NCBI RefSeq assembly: GCF_901709675.1
Contig: NC_051091.1
Coordinates: 9,646,967 to 9,710,966, forward strand
DNA: 64,000 nt
Direction: 5' to 3'
Source: Syngnathus acus
Taxonomy: Eukaryota; Chordata; Actinopteri; Syngnathiformes; Syngnathidae
This document shows positions 39,401 to 53,300 of the stretch, in pieces (the first letter of the stretch is position 1; the number at the start of each line of letters is the position of its first letter). Under the pieces are notes generated by a model. It had not been told where the DNA came from. It did not search any database and saw only the letters and a program-made list of their open reading frames with translations. The translations under genes were made by a program, and so were the position numbers.

Positions 39401-42400
39401 CCCCGCGTGCTCAATGATAAAATCCTCACTAGGAGGCAATTCCGTTAGCGGGGCTCACTGCTGGGATTTAATGGAAGGTTTTGGGAGATTGTGGATTCAG
39501 AGGCCAACGGAGGTTTATTATCATTGGGGATTTAATTCTTTTTTTTTTTGTGAGAGAGGAAGGCGCTGTTTGGATTATTGCGGGATGCTGAAAATGACTG
39601 GACTGGCCGTGACATTGCACGTGCTTCCCTTTTTCTTTTCCTCTGCTGCGATATACCACCAAGGACAACTAAACATAGATTGAAATAGATATTATGCTCA
39701 CTGGACACACCACGCAAATAATTGATTACACAGTATCTTTATTATTGTGCTGTAGATTGCAAAGGTTTGGAAACTACTGTGCGTATATTCGCACTGAAAG
39801 TTGTTTCTAATATTAGCCCTATGAGACAAAAATAAACAGTGTCAATTAAAGTGAGCTGATTGTACTTTTTATGAAGAAATATAAAAGGACATAGCGTTGT
39901 GGCATGGCTGATGTTTTCTAAATATCAACAAAATCACATTATGTTAGGCTTAAATTGCAATACATGAAATAAACCCAGAATAGAAAATTAAAATGCTTGT
40001 ATAATAGCTATTCGACTGCCAAATAATCAATATTTATGCTCTCAGGAGAATGTTTCTTCATTCTTACAAAGTAAGACGACGATTAAATGAGTCAGACCCG
40101 ATAGTCATCGTGCCCCCGCTCGTTAAAATGCGCCATTTCCCCCCACACAGCTGTCCTATGTATCACTTTCCTCTTTAGACTGGCGGAGAAGTGCCAGAGG
40201 AAGGAATTAGTGGGTTTGAATCTGGCGACGTCAAAGCATTGTTAGTGAAATAAAACTGAAAAAAAAGTCAAACCAACCAAATGCAGATAATAAAGAGGAA
40301 GGAACAGCCACTGACTGTGAAGTGACATTTTTAATGGCCCAAATTTCCGTGTCAGGTTTGTCACTTCACAAGAGAAGTTCATTTTTCTACCACAGACACA
40401 CACACATACGCGCACAAAAACAGTTGCTTAGCGCGGGTCTAAATATAGAGCAGATGCTTGAACTCCTCTCGGTGGCATTCAGCTCTCAATCTGCCCGCAC
40501 CGTCCTTTGTTGTGCACATGAAAACGCCTGTGGCTGTCCTGCTGCTAATGTCCGTGTATCTGGGTGTGGTGGGTGGTGGGGGGCGCTCACACCAGTCAGG
40601 CTGCTAATCTCGTGCCACCGCTTCTTTACCTTTAACCTGCCATTAGCTTGGCCCGTTACTGCAGCGTCATCACCCACCGCTACCGCTAGCTTAGTTATCG
40701 GCGTACCTTTTAGTTGCTGTGATTTGTCATGAGATTGCCTGTCAGATTACGTTCCGCCTGCAAGCGCGCTGACATCTATGACCTTTTAGAAGTTGTTGGT
40801 CTGCAAAGATTGGGGTGTTGAGAGATCAGCAGCGGGTGCTTGTTGTTTCACGCAGGCTCTGACCTCGAGCTTGACCTACTGCTTCACTTTCATCATCTGC
40901 CAGGCCTGTTTTTCTGCTTTTTTACATCCAGGCTCAAAGAAATGCCTCACTTTTTTATCACCTCCACCAATCAGCAAGATGTATTGTTTTGATGGCTGTT
41001 TGTCAGTTTGGGAGGCAATATGTCCCATCCATCCATCCATCCATCCATCCATCCATCCATCCATCCATCCATCCATCCATCCATCCATCCATCCATCCAT
41101 CCATCCATCCATCCATCCATCCATCCATCCATCCATCCAACAAATTCAGAAGAGCATGCACACATTTGAGCCAGGCCATAGCAGCTTGTGTTTGCTGTCA
41201 CTTTTTTTTTTTTTCTCTCCATGCGTGGCACGAGTAGTTCATTTGGGACCGCCAGGGTCAGATGTGTGCCGCGCCCCAGTCGTAGAGTGTTTTGACAGGC
41301 GATGCAGGATGGCCTGGCAAAGAGGAAGGGAGACACTCACTCAGGCAGAAAAGTGGTGGCTCAGGTCGAGGTCGTTTTCATTTTTCATAACAGACACGAC
41401 GAAGAAGACACCTCGGCAGGATGCTCGTCGTCCTCTTGTCCGACAGCACTCAGCGCTGCGAGTGCAGCCATTTTCCTGCAGCTGGTGGCAGCGTGTGATT
41501 ATGTGCTCTACTAAACAACAACTCTGGGTTATGCGGCAGCCTGCTCGTTTGCTGGCCTGCATTGACGACATACTCTGACACTTGCCACTCACTCGCCTCT
41601 GTTGGACACGCCACCTGACAGACATGGTGTCACTATACGAGCACATGCGGACAAATACATTTATTCGGTTTCACGACAATACTATATTTCTAACTTTTAT
41701 GTGCACCAGTGGATAAAAAAGTGAGTCTTTGTCACCAAAATGCACACAAGCGATCTACCGAGCGCTACCGCTACTGCTGGCTTCTTCTATCTTTTTGGTG
41801 GCTTAATAAAAGTGTTACACTAAAATATACCGTATGTGGAGTCTTAGAAGCATATACGATTCATGGTTTAATTAAATTGACAAAAAAATGAACCCGGGTT
41901 TTGTCTAAGATCATATTTTAACCGCCCAGGTATAGTGCCTCTCTTGCAAAGTATTGCAGGAGGAATGAAGTCAATTTGGCGAAGCCCGAGAGACAAGCCC
42001 ACTTCAAATCCAAGAGTTTTGCACGGTAGCACTAACTGAAGGTGAAGTTGTTGTCTTTTCCTTAAACCCACACTACACTGTTTAGTGGAAATGTTTTTGG
42101 AGCTGTTTTGATACCGCAAGATTTTCCTTGTGCCCCCTCTTGCGAAGCAATGGTGTCTGCTCGCAATCACATTTGGCGAGAGTGGGAAGAAGTGAAGCAT
42201 AAAAACGTACAGATTCAGGCAGCAAGAAAGACATCAGACCTCTCCTCTACTTCTGCGCGTCAGCTAATTCAAGATTCGCATTCATTATTGATGCGCGGGG
42301 AGGCATGAATTTATCAGCTTTTCATTCCTCCAGGGCCCAAACTTGCAGCTTCTCTTAACCTTGTTTAGTCGTTGAGTGCCACAGCTCTGTTTTTCCATTT

Positions 42401-45400
42401 GAGTCCAAACATCTTTTTGTTGTCTGAGCTTTATCGTCGTGATCGTATTTTATGGCAGCCGCCTCTCAAATCAACGAGAAATATAAGAATTCGCGCAGCA
42501 GTGCCTTTCATTGGTCTCTATGGTGATGGCAGCGTGGTGCCTTCCAGACAGTGATGGAGTTTCCTTTCATTCTCATCTGTTCAATTTCAACTGCCTATCA
42601 CAACACGCTGCTATGACTACAGCCTCTTGCGAACATCTCGCCAGATCCATCATCACTCATCACCGTTTCCATGGCCGCATTTGTTTCAATCACTCGCTAG
42701 TGTGGTCAATTTGGTAACTCCAGTCCTCAAATGGGTTCTAATGGGATTCTTTACCTTGTTACAGTCATTTCGGGGATAAAATTACTTTGTTTGAACAACA
42801 TTTGCATATACTTGTGTCACGTTCCATTAGGTTGATTAATATGGGCCTCTGGGGGATTTGACGTCGCTATGGTAACCGAGGTCCTTTCAACGTTTAGTGT
42901 TTGGAGTTCTGTGAAGTGACAGTTTGTGTAAATTTGCCCCCCTTAGTTATATATGATGATGTCGTGATGGAACAATCTGTATGACAGTGGAATTTAATTT
43001 AGGCAGAGTAATTCAATGGAAAATTGGTTGGATATGGTGCTAGCTTGCATGGAGCAACATACAAAGTTGAAAAAAATGACAATGCTCAGTGGCATATAAT
43101 TTTTCCTTGAGGAAAAATAAAAGTATTCCATTTAGTTACTCAGTGTTTTTATTATGCAGCTTTCATTTCCCTTACTGACCTACTGACCACATGGCATATT
43201 TCTCGAACGTGATCTCATGGAGCTTCCCCATATGTTTGTCTCGATAGCTGGACAACTTGGACGAGCAGGCTGCGCAGATCAGAAGAGAACTGGATGGTCG
43301 TCTTCAGATGGCCGACCAGATTGCGCGGGTGAGTTTGACGCTATGGGGGAGCTTTGACTTTGTCACATTGCTACTATGTTGTTGAAAAGGTGTGAGCCTA
43401 CCACCCACAGAAAGTAGCGCTCTAATAAAGTCGATATATATAAACACACTAGGTATGGTGGTATGATTTGAGGAGATCCAAAGAGCTGCATCATAAAAAT
43501 AAAAATAAAAAATATTTTCTTACTCTCTACAGGGAGGGAGGTTCCCCAAGTTTGTGTCAAAAGACATGGAAGCCATGTACATCGAGGAGCTCAAGTCTTC
43601 AGTCAACCAATTGATGGCCAATCTGGAGAGCATGCCCGTGTCCAAGGGTGGAGAGTTCAAGCTCCAGAAGCTGAAGCGAGGCCACAACACCTCTATCATC
43701 GACATGGGCCAGGAGGATGAAAACACGCTGTCTAAATCCGATGTGGTCCTGTCCTTCACTTTAGAGGTAAAATCATTTGAGTGACTCAATTGGTGACTTC
43801 CAAAGTGTATACAGTATTGAAATATTTTTCATATCTTGTGATATTGATGACCTCCAAATAATGTAAAAAGAAAGCAGCCTTCAAACTGGGGTAGCCCTCA
43901 AGAAGGCCTTTTAATGATGCATCCTCTAAATCGGCCAGTCAATGTTATCTAAAGCCCATATGGAAAAACATCTTTGCATGTCTCTGCAATACAGTTGTCA
44001 GAATCAGGACCCACAAAGCTTCCCTATCTGCTCCAGACTAAGTTTAGAAACAGACAGCAGACTTCTCCAGACATCTGAACAGACGCTGCGTGAAGAACAG
44101 GCTGACACTTGTCATAAATACCCCTTTACCTGCTCTTTAACAGCAGGTATGAGTCATCTTGTTCTCAGCCCGTCTGAGATTGAGCTGCCGACTCGGAACG
44201 AGGAGCCATCGCATCTCGGTCCTCATGATGCAGAGCTATCTCCGCTTAGCAAGTGCGAGGAGCGACACTTTTTTTTTTCTCCTGCCGCTCAATGCCGAAG
44301 TAGGCGCATCATTGTGATAAACGCTGGAAGAAATAAATGTCGAGCAATTCTAACGGCCACATATGCATGTTTATGTGTGTATCCGTGTGTGTGGGTGGAA
44401 GGGTGACAGTTCCATAGAGGCCAATTATGGCTCTGCAAAGCTCCTAAATTCCATCTGAAATCATCAACGCATCCAGTTGAAAAACGATTTTATACCCAGA
44501 TGCACTTTGTATTTTTGTAGAATTGATTTCTTGTTCAGAACAATGTGAGCTCGAATCATCTTCATGATTTGGCAAAAGTATACAGATTTATTTAAGAGAC
44601 TTCCACCAGGATCAAATTCATGCCAATTTTGCAGTGTCAGCGATAACCGCCTCCCAATGTCATTAATAATCATTGTTTATTCACTGGAAAATTTTGAAAA
44701 ATGTCAAAAAAGGTTGGATATTACTAATTGTTTAACAGAATAGCGCTGCTAAATTAGCAGCAAATCTCCTTGGTAGATGTGATATACTGGTTGGGAGAGA
44801 AATACGAATAAGAAAAATACACCTAGCAGATGTTATGACTCCAGAAGGAGCGGCAAGTGTCTTTATTTACTCTTTACTTGGCGTATCTTTGTCCCAAATG
44901 ACCTGTCTCGCTCAGTTTCTGTCACTTGCTGAAATAATGCTCTCCTTTTTTTCAGGTGTGCTTTCACTTTTGTGCTTGCGCATAATACTCCTCATAAACA
45001 AACAAGCACAACAATCCAAACCTAAACCTCGGGGGTTATAAATTCAGAATTTTGGTCATCATCGTATTTCCTGTCGCTATGCCTCTTTGAAATCCCCGCA
45101 GCATGCAAATAAAAATAATTCATTGATGGCAGGCTGCAAAAAGACACTTGCAAAAAACAACAACATTCGTGTTCAATTGCCTTTTCTGGGTGGCAATTTA
45201 AATCCAATCGCTTCTCCTGGTCTCATTTGTCTAAACTAGAACATGTGCTTACAGGTGGTGATCATGGAAGTCCAGGGCCTGAAGTCTCTGGCTCCCAACA
45301 GGATTGTTTACTGCACCATGGAAGTGGAGGGAGGAGAGAAGCTCCAGACTGACCAAGCCGAAGCATCCAAGCCAACGTGAGCCAACGTGTCGGTCACACA

Positions 45401-48400
45401 TGTCATGCAAAAAAGGAACTCTGACAATCAAAATGGTGCATTATTATAAAATTGGTGCAGATTATTTTCAATCAGGTTTTGTGTTGGATTTTTAATGATG
45501 TGTTTGCATCTTGTGGTGAGGGTATTCTAAGTTAATGTTCTGTGAGGTAATGGGCTTCTGGTAGGTGTTAAAATTCATTTTCTCAAGTCTGTCTTAAGTT
45601 GGTCACACCTACCGAGAAGCAGTTTTAGTGTAAGCGATGCATGACAGAATGAGCTTTGCCCCCACACACCAAACTCACTCTATTATCCCTTTTAAACCAA
45701 AATGGATTACCCGATTTGAGCAAGTCTCTGGCATCCTTCTGTTTTGCAGCCACTAAGTCACTTTGTGTGACAAGGTGAGTGTTGATTGTGATCTTCAAAT
45801 CCTGCCAAATTCAGCTTTTGAGGTGTCTGGCATAAAAACAACAGAATATATTTAGCGCAAGCATCAGGAAGATGGAATATTAGGGTCCGTGTGTGTCTAT
45901 AAACAATAAACTGTCTGATCTTTTTTCTTTTTTTTTTTTTTATTGTACAATTATGTTGCAAATTGATGGCTCCGGTGTCCAAAAATATTTTTAGGAACTG
46001 ATTTAATTTCCTATTTGAGTTCTATTGCAAAAGCGAGAGGAACAAAAGTGAAACCTTCTCCCATACAGCAGTTCATAATGTTCCAAGGTGATGAAGTCTC
46101 TGGTGTTGTGGGGTGTCATGGAAACTGACCTTCGGAGTCTTCTGTCTTTCAGCTGGGGGACCCAAGGGGACTTCACCACCACACACCCTCTGCCTGCTGT
46201 CAAGGTGAAACTGTTCACCGAAAGCACCGGCGTGCTGGCGTTGGAGGACAAAGAGTTGGGCAGGGTAACGCCTTTGTTTCTCTTAAAACCAAACATGTAT
46301 GCGCAAAGATGGAGATGTCTTTGTTGCTGTGTTTTGATCGACCGCTGAAACCTTAAAACTCAGTTTGCAGATTTCCGCATAGTACATATAATAGGGGTTC
46401 TCCAAATTTTTGGATCGACACGTAACACTCAGGTGATTTTATTTTCAAACCAAGTGTACCCATAAATGCCATGGGATTGAAAAATATGTCCATTTTTGGG
46501 AAAATACTACAACAGCAAAAATGTATACACCATTTTTTTAGTCATTCATTTTAAATTCATGTGTAAATTCAACATTGTGAGATTAAAGTCATAATTTATT
46601 ATTTCAGTGTAATTATAACAATGCGCAAGATTTACGCACTGTTCTAATCATATGAAAATCAATTTGTATATTTCCAAGATGACGTCCTCATATGAATTAA
46701 ATTCAGTTGAACAAGGGGAAAAATAGTCACAATTTCATAAAATATTAAAAATATGCCTCACAATATTGCACTTATTATTCTGGAAAAGGAAAAAAAACAA
46801 GTCTTCTTGGTGCCACAAGTAGGTTGTCAAGGTCGTCCTTGTAATGACACCAATGCTCTTGTGCTTCTTTCAAGCCACTCTATCTACCTTTCAAGGGTAA
46901 ATTAGTGTGTAGCGGTCCTTCGGGAAAGCTAGCAATGTGGTGATATATTGGCGATTACTGGACGGTCCCAGAAGCAGAGATGACCTTCATCAAGGCCTTG
47001 TGATCTCCCACTGCAGCAGCACTAGCAGGAAGGAAGTCAGACTTCCTCAAAGCTCTTTAATGCACCAAAGAGAGATTAGACGGAGGCAGCGGGAAACGTT
47101 AGCCGTTTTTTTTGCCTCCCTTCCTTTCAGTCGTTCACTTACGAAACAAGCGTCAGACGGGACAAAGAAAACGTTCATGACTCGGTTTTTGATTTGCTTA
47201 AAATGCAGGTTGTCCTGCATCCGACTCCCAACAGTCCCAAACAGTCTGAGCTCCATAAAATGACCTTGACCAAGGCTTGCCCCGACCAAGACCTCAGGAT
47301 CAAACTGGCCATTCGCATGGATAAACCTCAAAACATGAAACATTGCGGGTAAGTAAGACTGCGGGTTCTTCCATGCCGTCCTGGTATAGACTTCTTAGAT
47401 CGTTGGCCTCGTTTCTCGGCAAGTACTGCGGAAAAAATACTGGGAAGTATACAATACCCTCTGGTGGACACCACAGTGAACTTTTTTCCCCCATCGCTTG
47501 GCTGATATGTTCCACAATGATCAAGGGCAAAAAGCCAGCTCTTTGTAAAAATATGGTATATGTCGTATTGAGGCCCTTCTTTTGTTTTTGTGTCTGAATG
47601 TTCTGGCAGGTATCTGTGGGCTTTTGGGAAGAATGTCTGGAAGCGCTGGAAGAAACGTTTCTTTGTTCTCGTGCAAGTGAGTTTTTTTTCCCCGATCATA
47701 CTTGCTTGAATAAACAATATGCACTTCAAATTTTGAGAAGAGTATCATAGTGAGTGATGTTATTATTATTCTCTCACGTAGCAAAATGCTCTCCCAAAAT
47801 ATTTTAATTTCATTTATATTTCAAGAGACCAATTCATTTTACAATACAGTTCATGGTGTTTAAAAACACGAGAGAATTATTTGTCATTTTTGTTTGATAG
47901 GTCAGCCAGTACACATTCGCCATGTGCAGCTACAGAGAGAAGAAATCCGAACCACAAGAGCTTCTCCAGCTGGACGGCTACACGGTGGACTACAGTGACC
48001 CGCAGCCAGGTAAGTGGACATCAGCCCCCCTGAAATTGTATTCTTCAATTCAGAGGCTGAAAGCTTGATTAGTCACTCTTGTGTCAGGCTTGGATGGCGG
48101 AAGGACTTTCTTCAACGCAGTGAAGGAGGGCGACACTGTGATCTTCGCCAGCGATGACGAGCAGGACCGCATCCTGTGGGTGCAGGCCATGTATCGTGCC
48201 ACCGGCCAGTCCCACAAGCCCGTCCCGCCCACTCAGGTCCAGAAACTTAACTCCAAAGGGGGCGCCTCGGCCCAAATGGACGCTCCCATCTCTCAGTTCT
48301 GTAAGTAGGCCGGAGCGCGCCGCGCTGATGTAGACCGTAGCTAGTTTCCATTCACGACGCAATGACGGCTCATGAATGTCTCACGCTCATGCGCGCCACA

Positions 48401-50288
48401 CTTGCGCTCACAAACGTGCTGGTAGAACTAACACACAAGCACGCACACACACACGTACACAAACACACGCCTTGACCTGACACGGATTGGACCGGCGATT
48501 ATTCACTCCCAAAGGTGCCAACCCAACAGGCTCTCCCATCAGCTCACAAGCAACGACCAATTTAGGAAAGATATGTGATTCGAGCTGACGTCAGCGTGTC
48601 CCCGCTCAGGTTCCAAACCGTAGGCCAGTTTTATTCACTACCCAGATGTGTTTTATAGAGTACACCCGCCCCAAGGTAAGATTGCAGTCGTGTGGCATCC
48701 GTCGCCAATTCTGTTTTGCTGTCTCTTGTTTCCCCCCCAAGCGAATCTACATTGAACTGCAAATTGTTTTTATAAAAACAATTCTTATTACTCTCAATTG
48801 GTGAAATAATTAGTCATAGATCCTGCTATTCAGCATAAAATAAGAATGTTCAGTGTGCATCTTTTATAGCATATTAAAAATGAAACTTCTTGGCATTCTT
48901 TAAACCCAGCTCCCAGACAACAAAAGACATCCACAATAATAAAGCCCCTCTTCTCTTTTAACCACATAATTGCCTTCAAATTGCATTCAATTGGCTCAGC
49001 TCCTCCGAACCCTATCACATAAATTCTATGTTGTTTCTCCATTGGTTTCTTTGTCCAGTATGTGATCGTTCTTGTGGTTAGTTGACTCCTCTGACACCAG
49101 CCGTCGCCATTCAAAGCCTCGCCACAGTGACACAACCTCACCAATCCCTCGACCCCCCCCCAACCCTGAAACATTGTGGCACACTGCGCAAACATGTTTC
49201 ACCCCCCTGGTGGTCTTGAATGGCACTGGGATCATAATGTACATTGCCCTCCTGACTCCGCTGCAGTGCAAAACAACAGTCCTGGCTCGGGTCTGATTGG
49301 ACTTTTGAAATACCAAAAAAAAAAAAAAAAAAACCCTAGTAACCCATTAGCCTTGAGATATGCTTTCTGAGTCAAGTAAGGAACTAACTGTACTTTGCTT
49401 TTCCTTTTAATTGTGCTTGCTATTTTATGTGTGTACGGGGACCTTGAGTGCCTTGAAAGGTGCCTTATAAATAAAATGTATTATTATTATTATTACTGGA
49501 CATCACCTATTAATAAAATGACAACATATATTTTTCAATAAAATATAACAGATATGCGCAATAGGAAATGTGGCCCTATGAGGCGACTTTGAAATTGTTA
49601 AATAAATTGTTGCATTTATATCAGCAAGACCAGCAGATTACACTGGCAATAGACATGGCAATGCAAAAAAAAAATAAAATAATCATATACATTTAGAAAT
49701 ACAAGAGAAGATTTTTGCTGTTATTAGGCCAGCAGAGAATACCCGAACATAGTAGCACCACATTGACCTTTCCACAGCTTTCCTCTAGACAGGTATGTTT
49801 TGCCACTTTAAAAGAAAATGGTGCGGTACCTAATCAGTAGCTCTCCACTCTCAAGTACCGGCCTAAAACGGACAACAAAACACTACAGTGGAGTGACGGG
49901 GATGCTAAACGCTCTCTTCCTTCTCTCCTCCTCTATCGCCTCAGCGTCCTTTGTCACACGTCGTCCTCACATGTACTCACAAGCCACGAGGTCTCGTGTC
50001 GGTATCGGTTTTGTTGTTGTTATTGTTGTTGTTGTTTTTTTCTCAGTTGTGTTTTCTTCTTCATGCTTTGCCTGTCTACCCTTCTTCAGTAATGCCGCTA
50101 GCTGCTCGGTCAGTCAGGGTCTCTCGTGATTGCTCTCCTCCAGCCTTGTTGCTAGTCTTTATGTTATTCTGGTTTGTCCCTTCTTACCCTGCTGTCTTCT
50201 AGCTGGACTCAAGGGTAAGTGCTTCCCTGTAGCCGGCACAGCTCAGATAATCCCCGCCGATTATCTGACAAATGCAACGCTCTTTCTT

Positions 50289-50329
<41 letters not shown>

Positions 50330-53300
50330 CTCTTCTTCCTGCTCTTTCTCCTCCCTCTGCTTCTTCTTCATGTCTCGCTTCATGTCTTTAGATCTTAGTT
50401 GAGAACTTTTTTACTTTTTTTTCCTCCCCCCCCTTTTTTGACAACCTCCACTTGAGGATTAAATTATAGAAGCATCCATTAGTGCCAGTATAGGATGCAT
50501 GTCTTTATTCTAAGAACGTTTTATTTATTTTATTCTTTTTGCTTAGTACTTGGTTACAGTGGATATGATAGTTGTTCCTGCATAATTGCCTTCTCTCCTT
50601 GCTCACATTGGTAACCCGATCCCTCAAGAGTAAAGCAATTTGATGACTAGAAGGAAGACGGATTGGCTGGAAATATGAAATATTCGCATGAATTATTAAT
50701 AAGAGCTGGAAACAAATCTTTAATATCATCTTGAAGGAACATGGAAAATTCATTTGATGCAAGGTATGTGTGACAACGTGCTTTACTATCGAGGGCTCAA
50801 TTTGCTCAGAGACCATGTTTTGCTTCTTCCTGCCTTAACGAGAGTTGGCAACTATGTATGCGGAGTATTCTGAATGCCAAAGACAAGGAGTAGCTAATGC
50901 CGCCCCTTCTTCCGATGAAATACTCTGGAACTCCCCCCTTCTCCTGCAGTAGACGGGCCTGTACACGTCAAGACAAGCCCAGTGGTAACGCCTCCAGAAA
51001 GCCAAGATCCCATTTAGCATTTGGTTTGCCTGAATCGGAGGACACTTTTGTCCTGTGTCCGTTTAGTTTCTGCCAATTCAGGAGTTTCCATTCATCACTC
51101 CCTTCCCCTCATCTCCCAGAGAATGAATGATAGAGTTCTGCCTATGTTGGCTTCATGCTATTTACCCATACTTGCACTAAACTGCTACCCTGTTAGAATT
51201 CTTTGGTAGTGACATGCCTGATAGTCTGCTCGGTAGATGACTGAACACACTGCAACACATTCCAGTATTGTCAACTTGCAAATGCGTAGAGAGAGAAAGA
51301 GAATTCAAAGGGAATGCAATTCAAAAAGATCAAATCTGAACACCTGGGAATGCATGGCGTGTAAAATTCACACCGTTTGTTCTCCAAGCATGTGCTCATT
51401 TTCTTGCAAACGTACTGGCTTATATTCTTGCTGTTATTCTTTGTAAAATGGAATTGTGCAATTGTGAGCAAGCTCAGTGCACTTACTCACTATTCGAAAT
51501 AAAGGACATATAGGCCAGACACCTTCTGCTCACACTTGTTCTCACTCGCCCAACACCCTGCAATATTGCCTCTTGATAACTGGGCCATGAGTAACCCTTT
51601 CCTTTTTCCTCTATTTTGTCTTATTGTCCACTTTCCTGGTTGTCTTTTCAACCCTTATATCTATCAGTGTCCTCCATCCTCACTTTGTGTTGTCCCACTC
51701 CATATGTTCACATTAGCTCACTTGTCCTAACACTCTGACGTCCTCGTGCATATTTTGACTTGTCGCCTCGCAGGTTTTTCCTCCTTAGATTAGGGGCTAA
51801 CTGTAATTGTCCTTAGTCCCCCCCCCCCCCCCCCCCCCCGTTGAAGAGTGTCTCAGAATGCCAAATGATCCCCCCCCCCCCCCCTCGCCGACCCCATCAG
51901 CCTTTCCCACTTGGAGGTTGACAGATGTCCCCTTTGCTCTCTCCTGGCCCGGCCCCCGAATCAGGCCAGCCCATTCCACCCCACAACCCTCCTGAGCCAT
52001 CATCACCTTGTCTGTGTGTCACGGACCTGACACCTGTCACTCACACATAGGATATGACCACGATATGCGCTCACAGCCACTTCATTAAGTACATCTGCAC
52101 AATCAAATGAGATCAAATGCAAGAGCTGTATCCATACATATCAATTATTTATCTGAATTAGCACCTGTATATTTTTTTTTTCATTGAAGACATCCAAAAG
52201 TGCGCATTGTTGTTTATCCTATGTAGGCCGACCCTGCCATTAGCTAACCATGAGTATAAAATGCATTTCGACTCTCACCCAAAGTCAGTTCCAGTCCACT
52301 CGCGTTTTTAATGACTCGATGGAGATAATGTAGCCTGAGAAATGAAGGATGGCAAAAAAAAAGTGCTAACAAATGAGAAATGACAATACTCACGAAAAGT
52401 TAATGGGTTCTCTCTTGGCCCAAAGTTTTGCGGAAATTGTTTTCTTTGTTTTTTCTGTCAATTTTTAATTGGCAAGCTGCTTGGACATGTTCTCAACATT
52501 CAGAATAAATGGAATGACTTTTTCTAATTTTTACATTCTTCAGCAGACTGCTCCTTTAAATACTTAGTGACTCAAATGGAGAAAAAGAAAAAATATAATT
52601 CTCGATCCACATTTAGATTCCAAAAGTAATACTATAATTGTACGTACAATTGCCCTATTGTAGAATTATTATTATTATTATTATTATTATTGATACAGTC
52701 TTTATTTGAACTCATTAGATTGTGCAAGTACACAAATGCTGTGCTGGGACTTTTCACCGAGTAGGATTTCAATTACAGATTGAATGATCAGTCATCAGCC
52801 ATGCTCATTTCAATCTCACTCAAACAGTCTCCTCATTGGCTTTGACACTGAGAAGATTGATAGCTAACTAGTTCAACTCAAACTATGCTGCTTTTTCCTC
52901 TGTGGCATCCAGAGACACTTCTTTGATATAGCTGAGTTTATAGGTGGCAAACAACTAATAGGAATGGCAGAATCTATTGACAACATTGATGGGAAGTTTT
53001 TTTTCTTTTATTTTTAAGGACATCATGCAAACCATCAGAGACTGTGACACTGCATGCACATTCAACGGAAGCGCTTGTCGCTCCTAACTTAGCTTGAGCT
53101 CTCCCACCGATAAAGTCAGATCTCTTTACGCTGTCTGACACAATGCAAGTTGACAATGTTAATGTTTATAATTTGCCCTTAGAAGAACCCCCCTCCCCTT
53201 CACCAGCAACAACAAATTTAGATCTTCCCTAATGTTTCTGTGTTATGTCCAAGACTTAGTGTGCGCCTCACTGACATCCTCTCCTCTGAACCGTGTGCTT

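Noticed and set aside
41035-41139. CRISPR-like regular array
   Set aside because: Simple tetranucleotide repeat without spacers, in a vertebrate genome.
40793-41578. 261-codon plus-strand ORF and overlapping minus-strand repeat ORFs
   Set aside because: The length comes from the CCAT microsatellite, which has no stop in any frame. Flanks show no protein family.
49818-50402. Overlapping ORFs of 83-103 codons in cadps intron 11
   Set aside because: Pyrimidine-rich low-complexity translation around the candidate microexon; no family resemblance.
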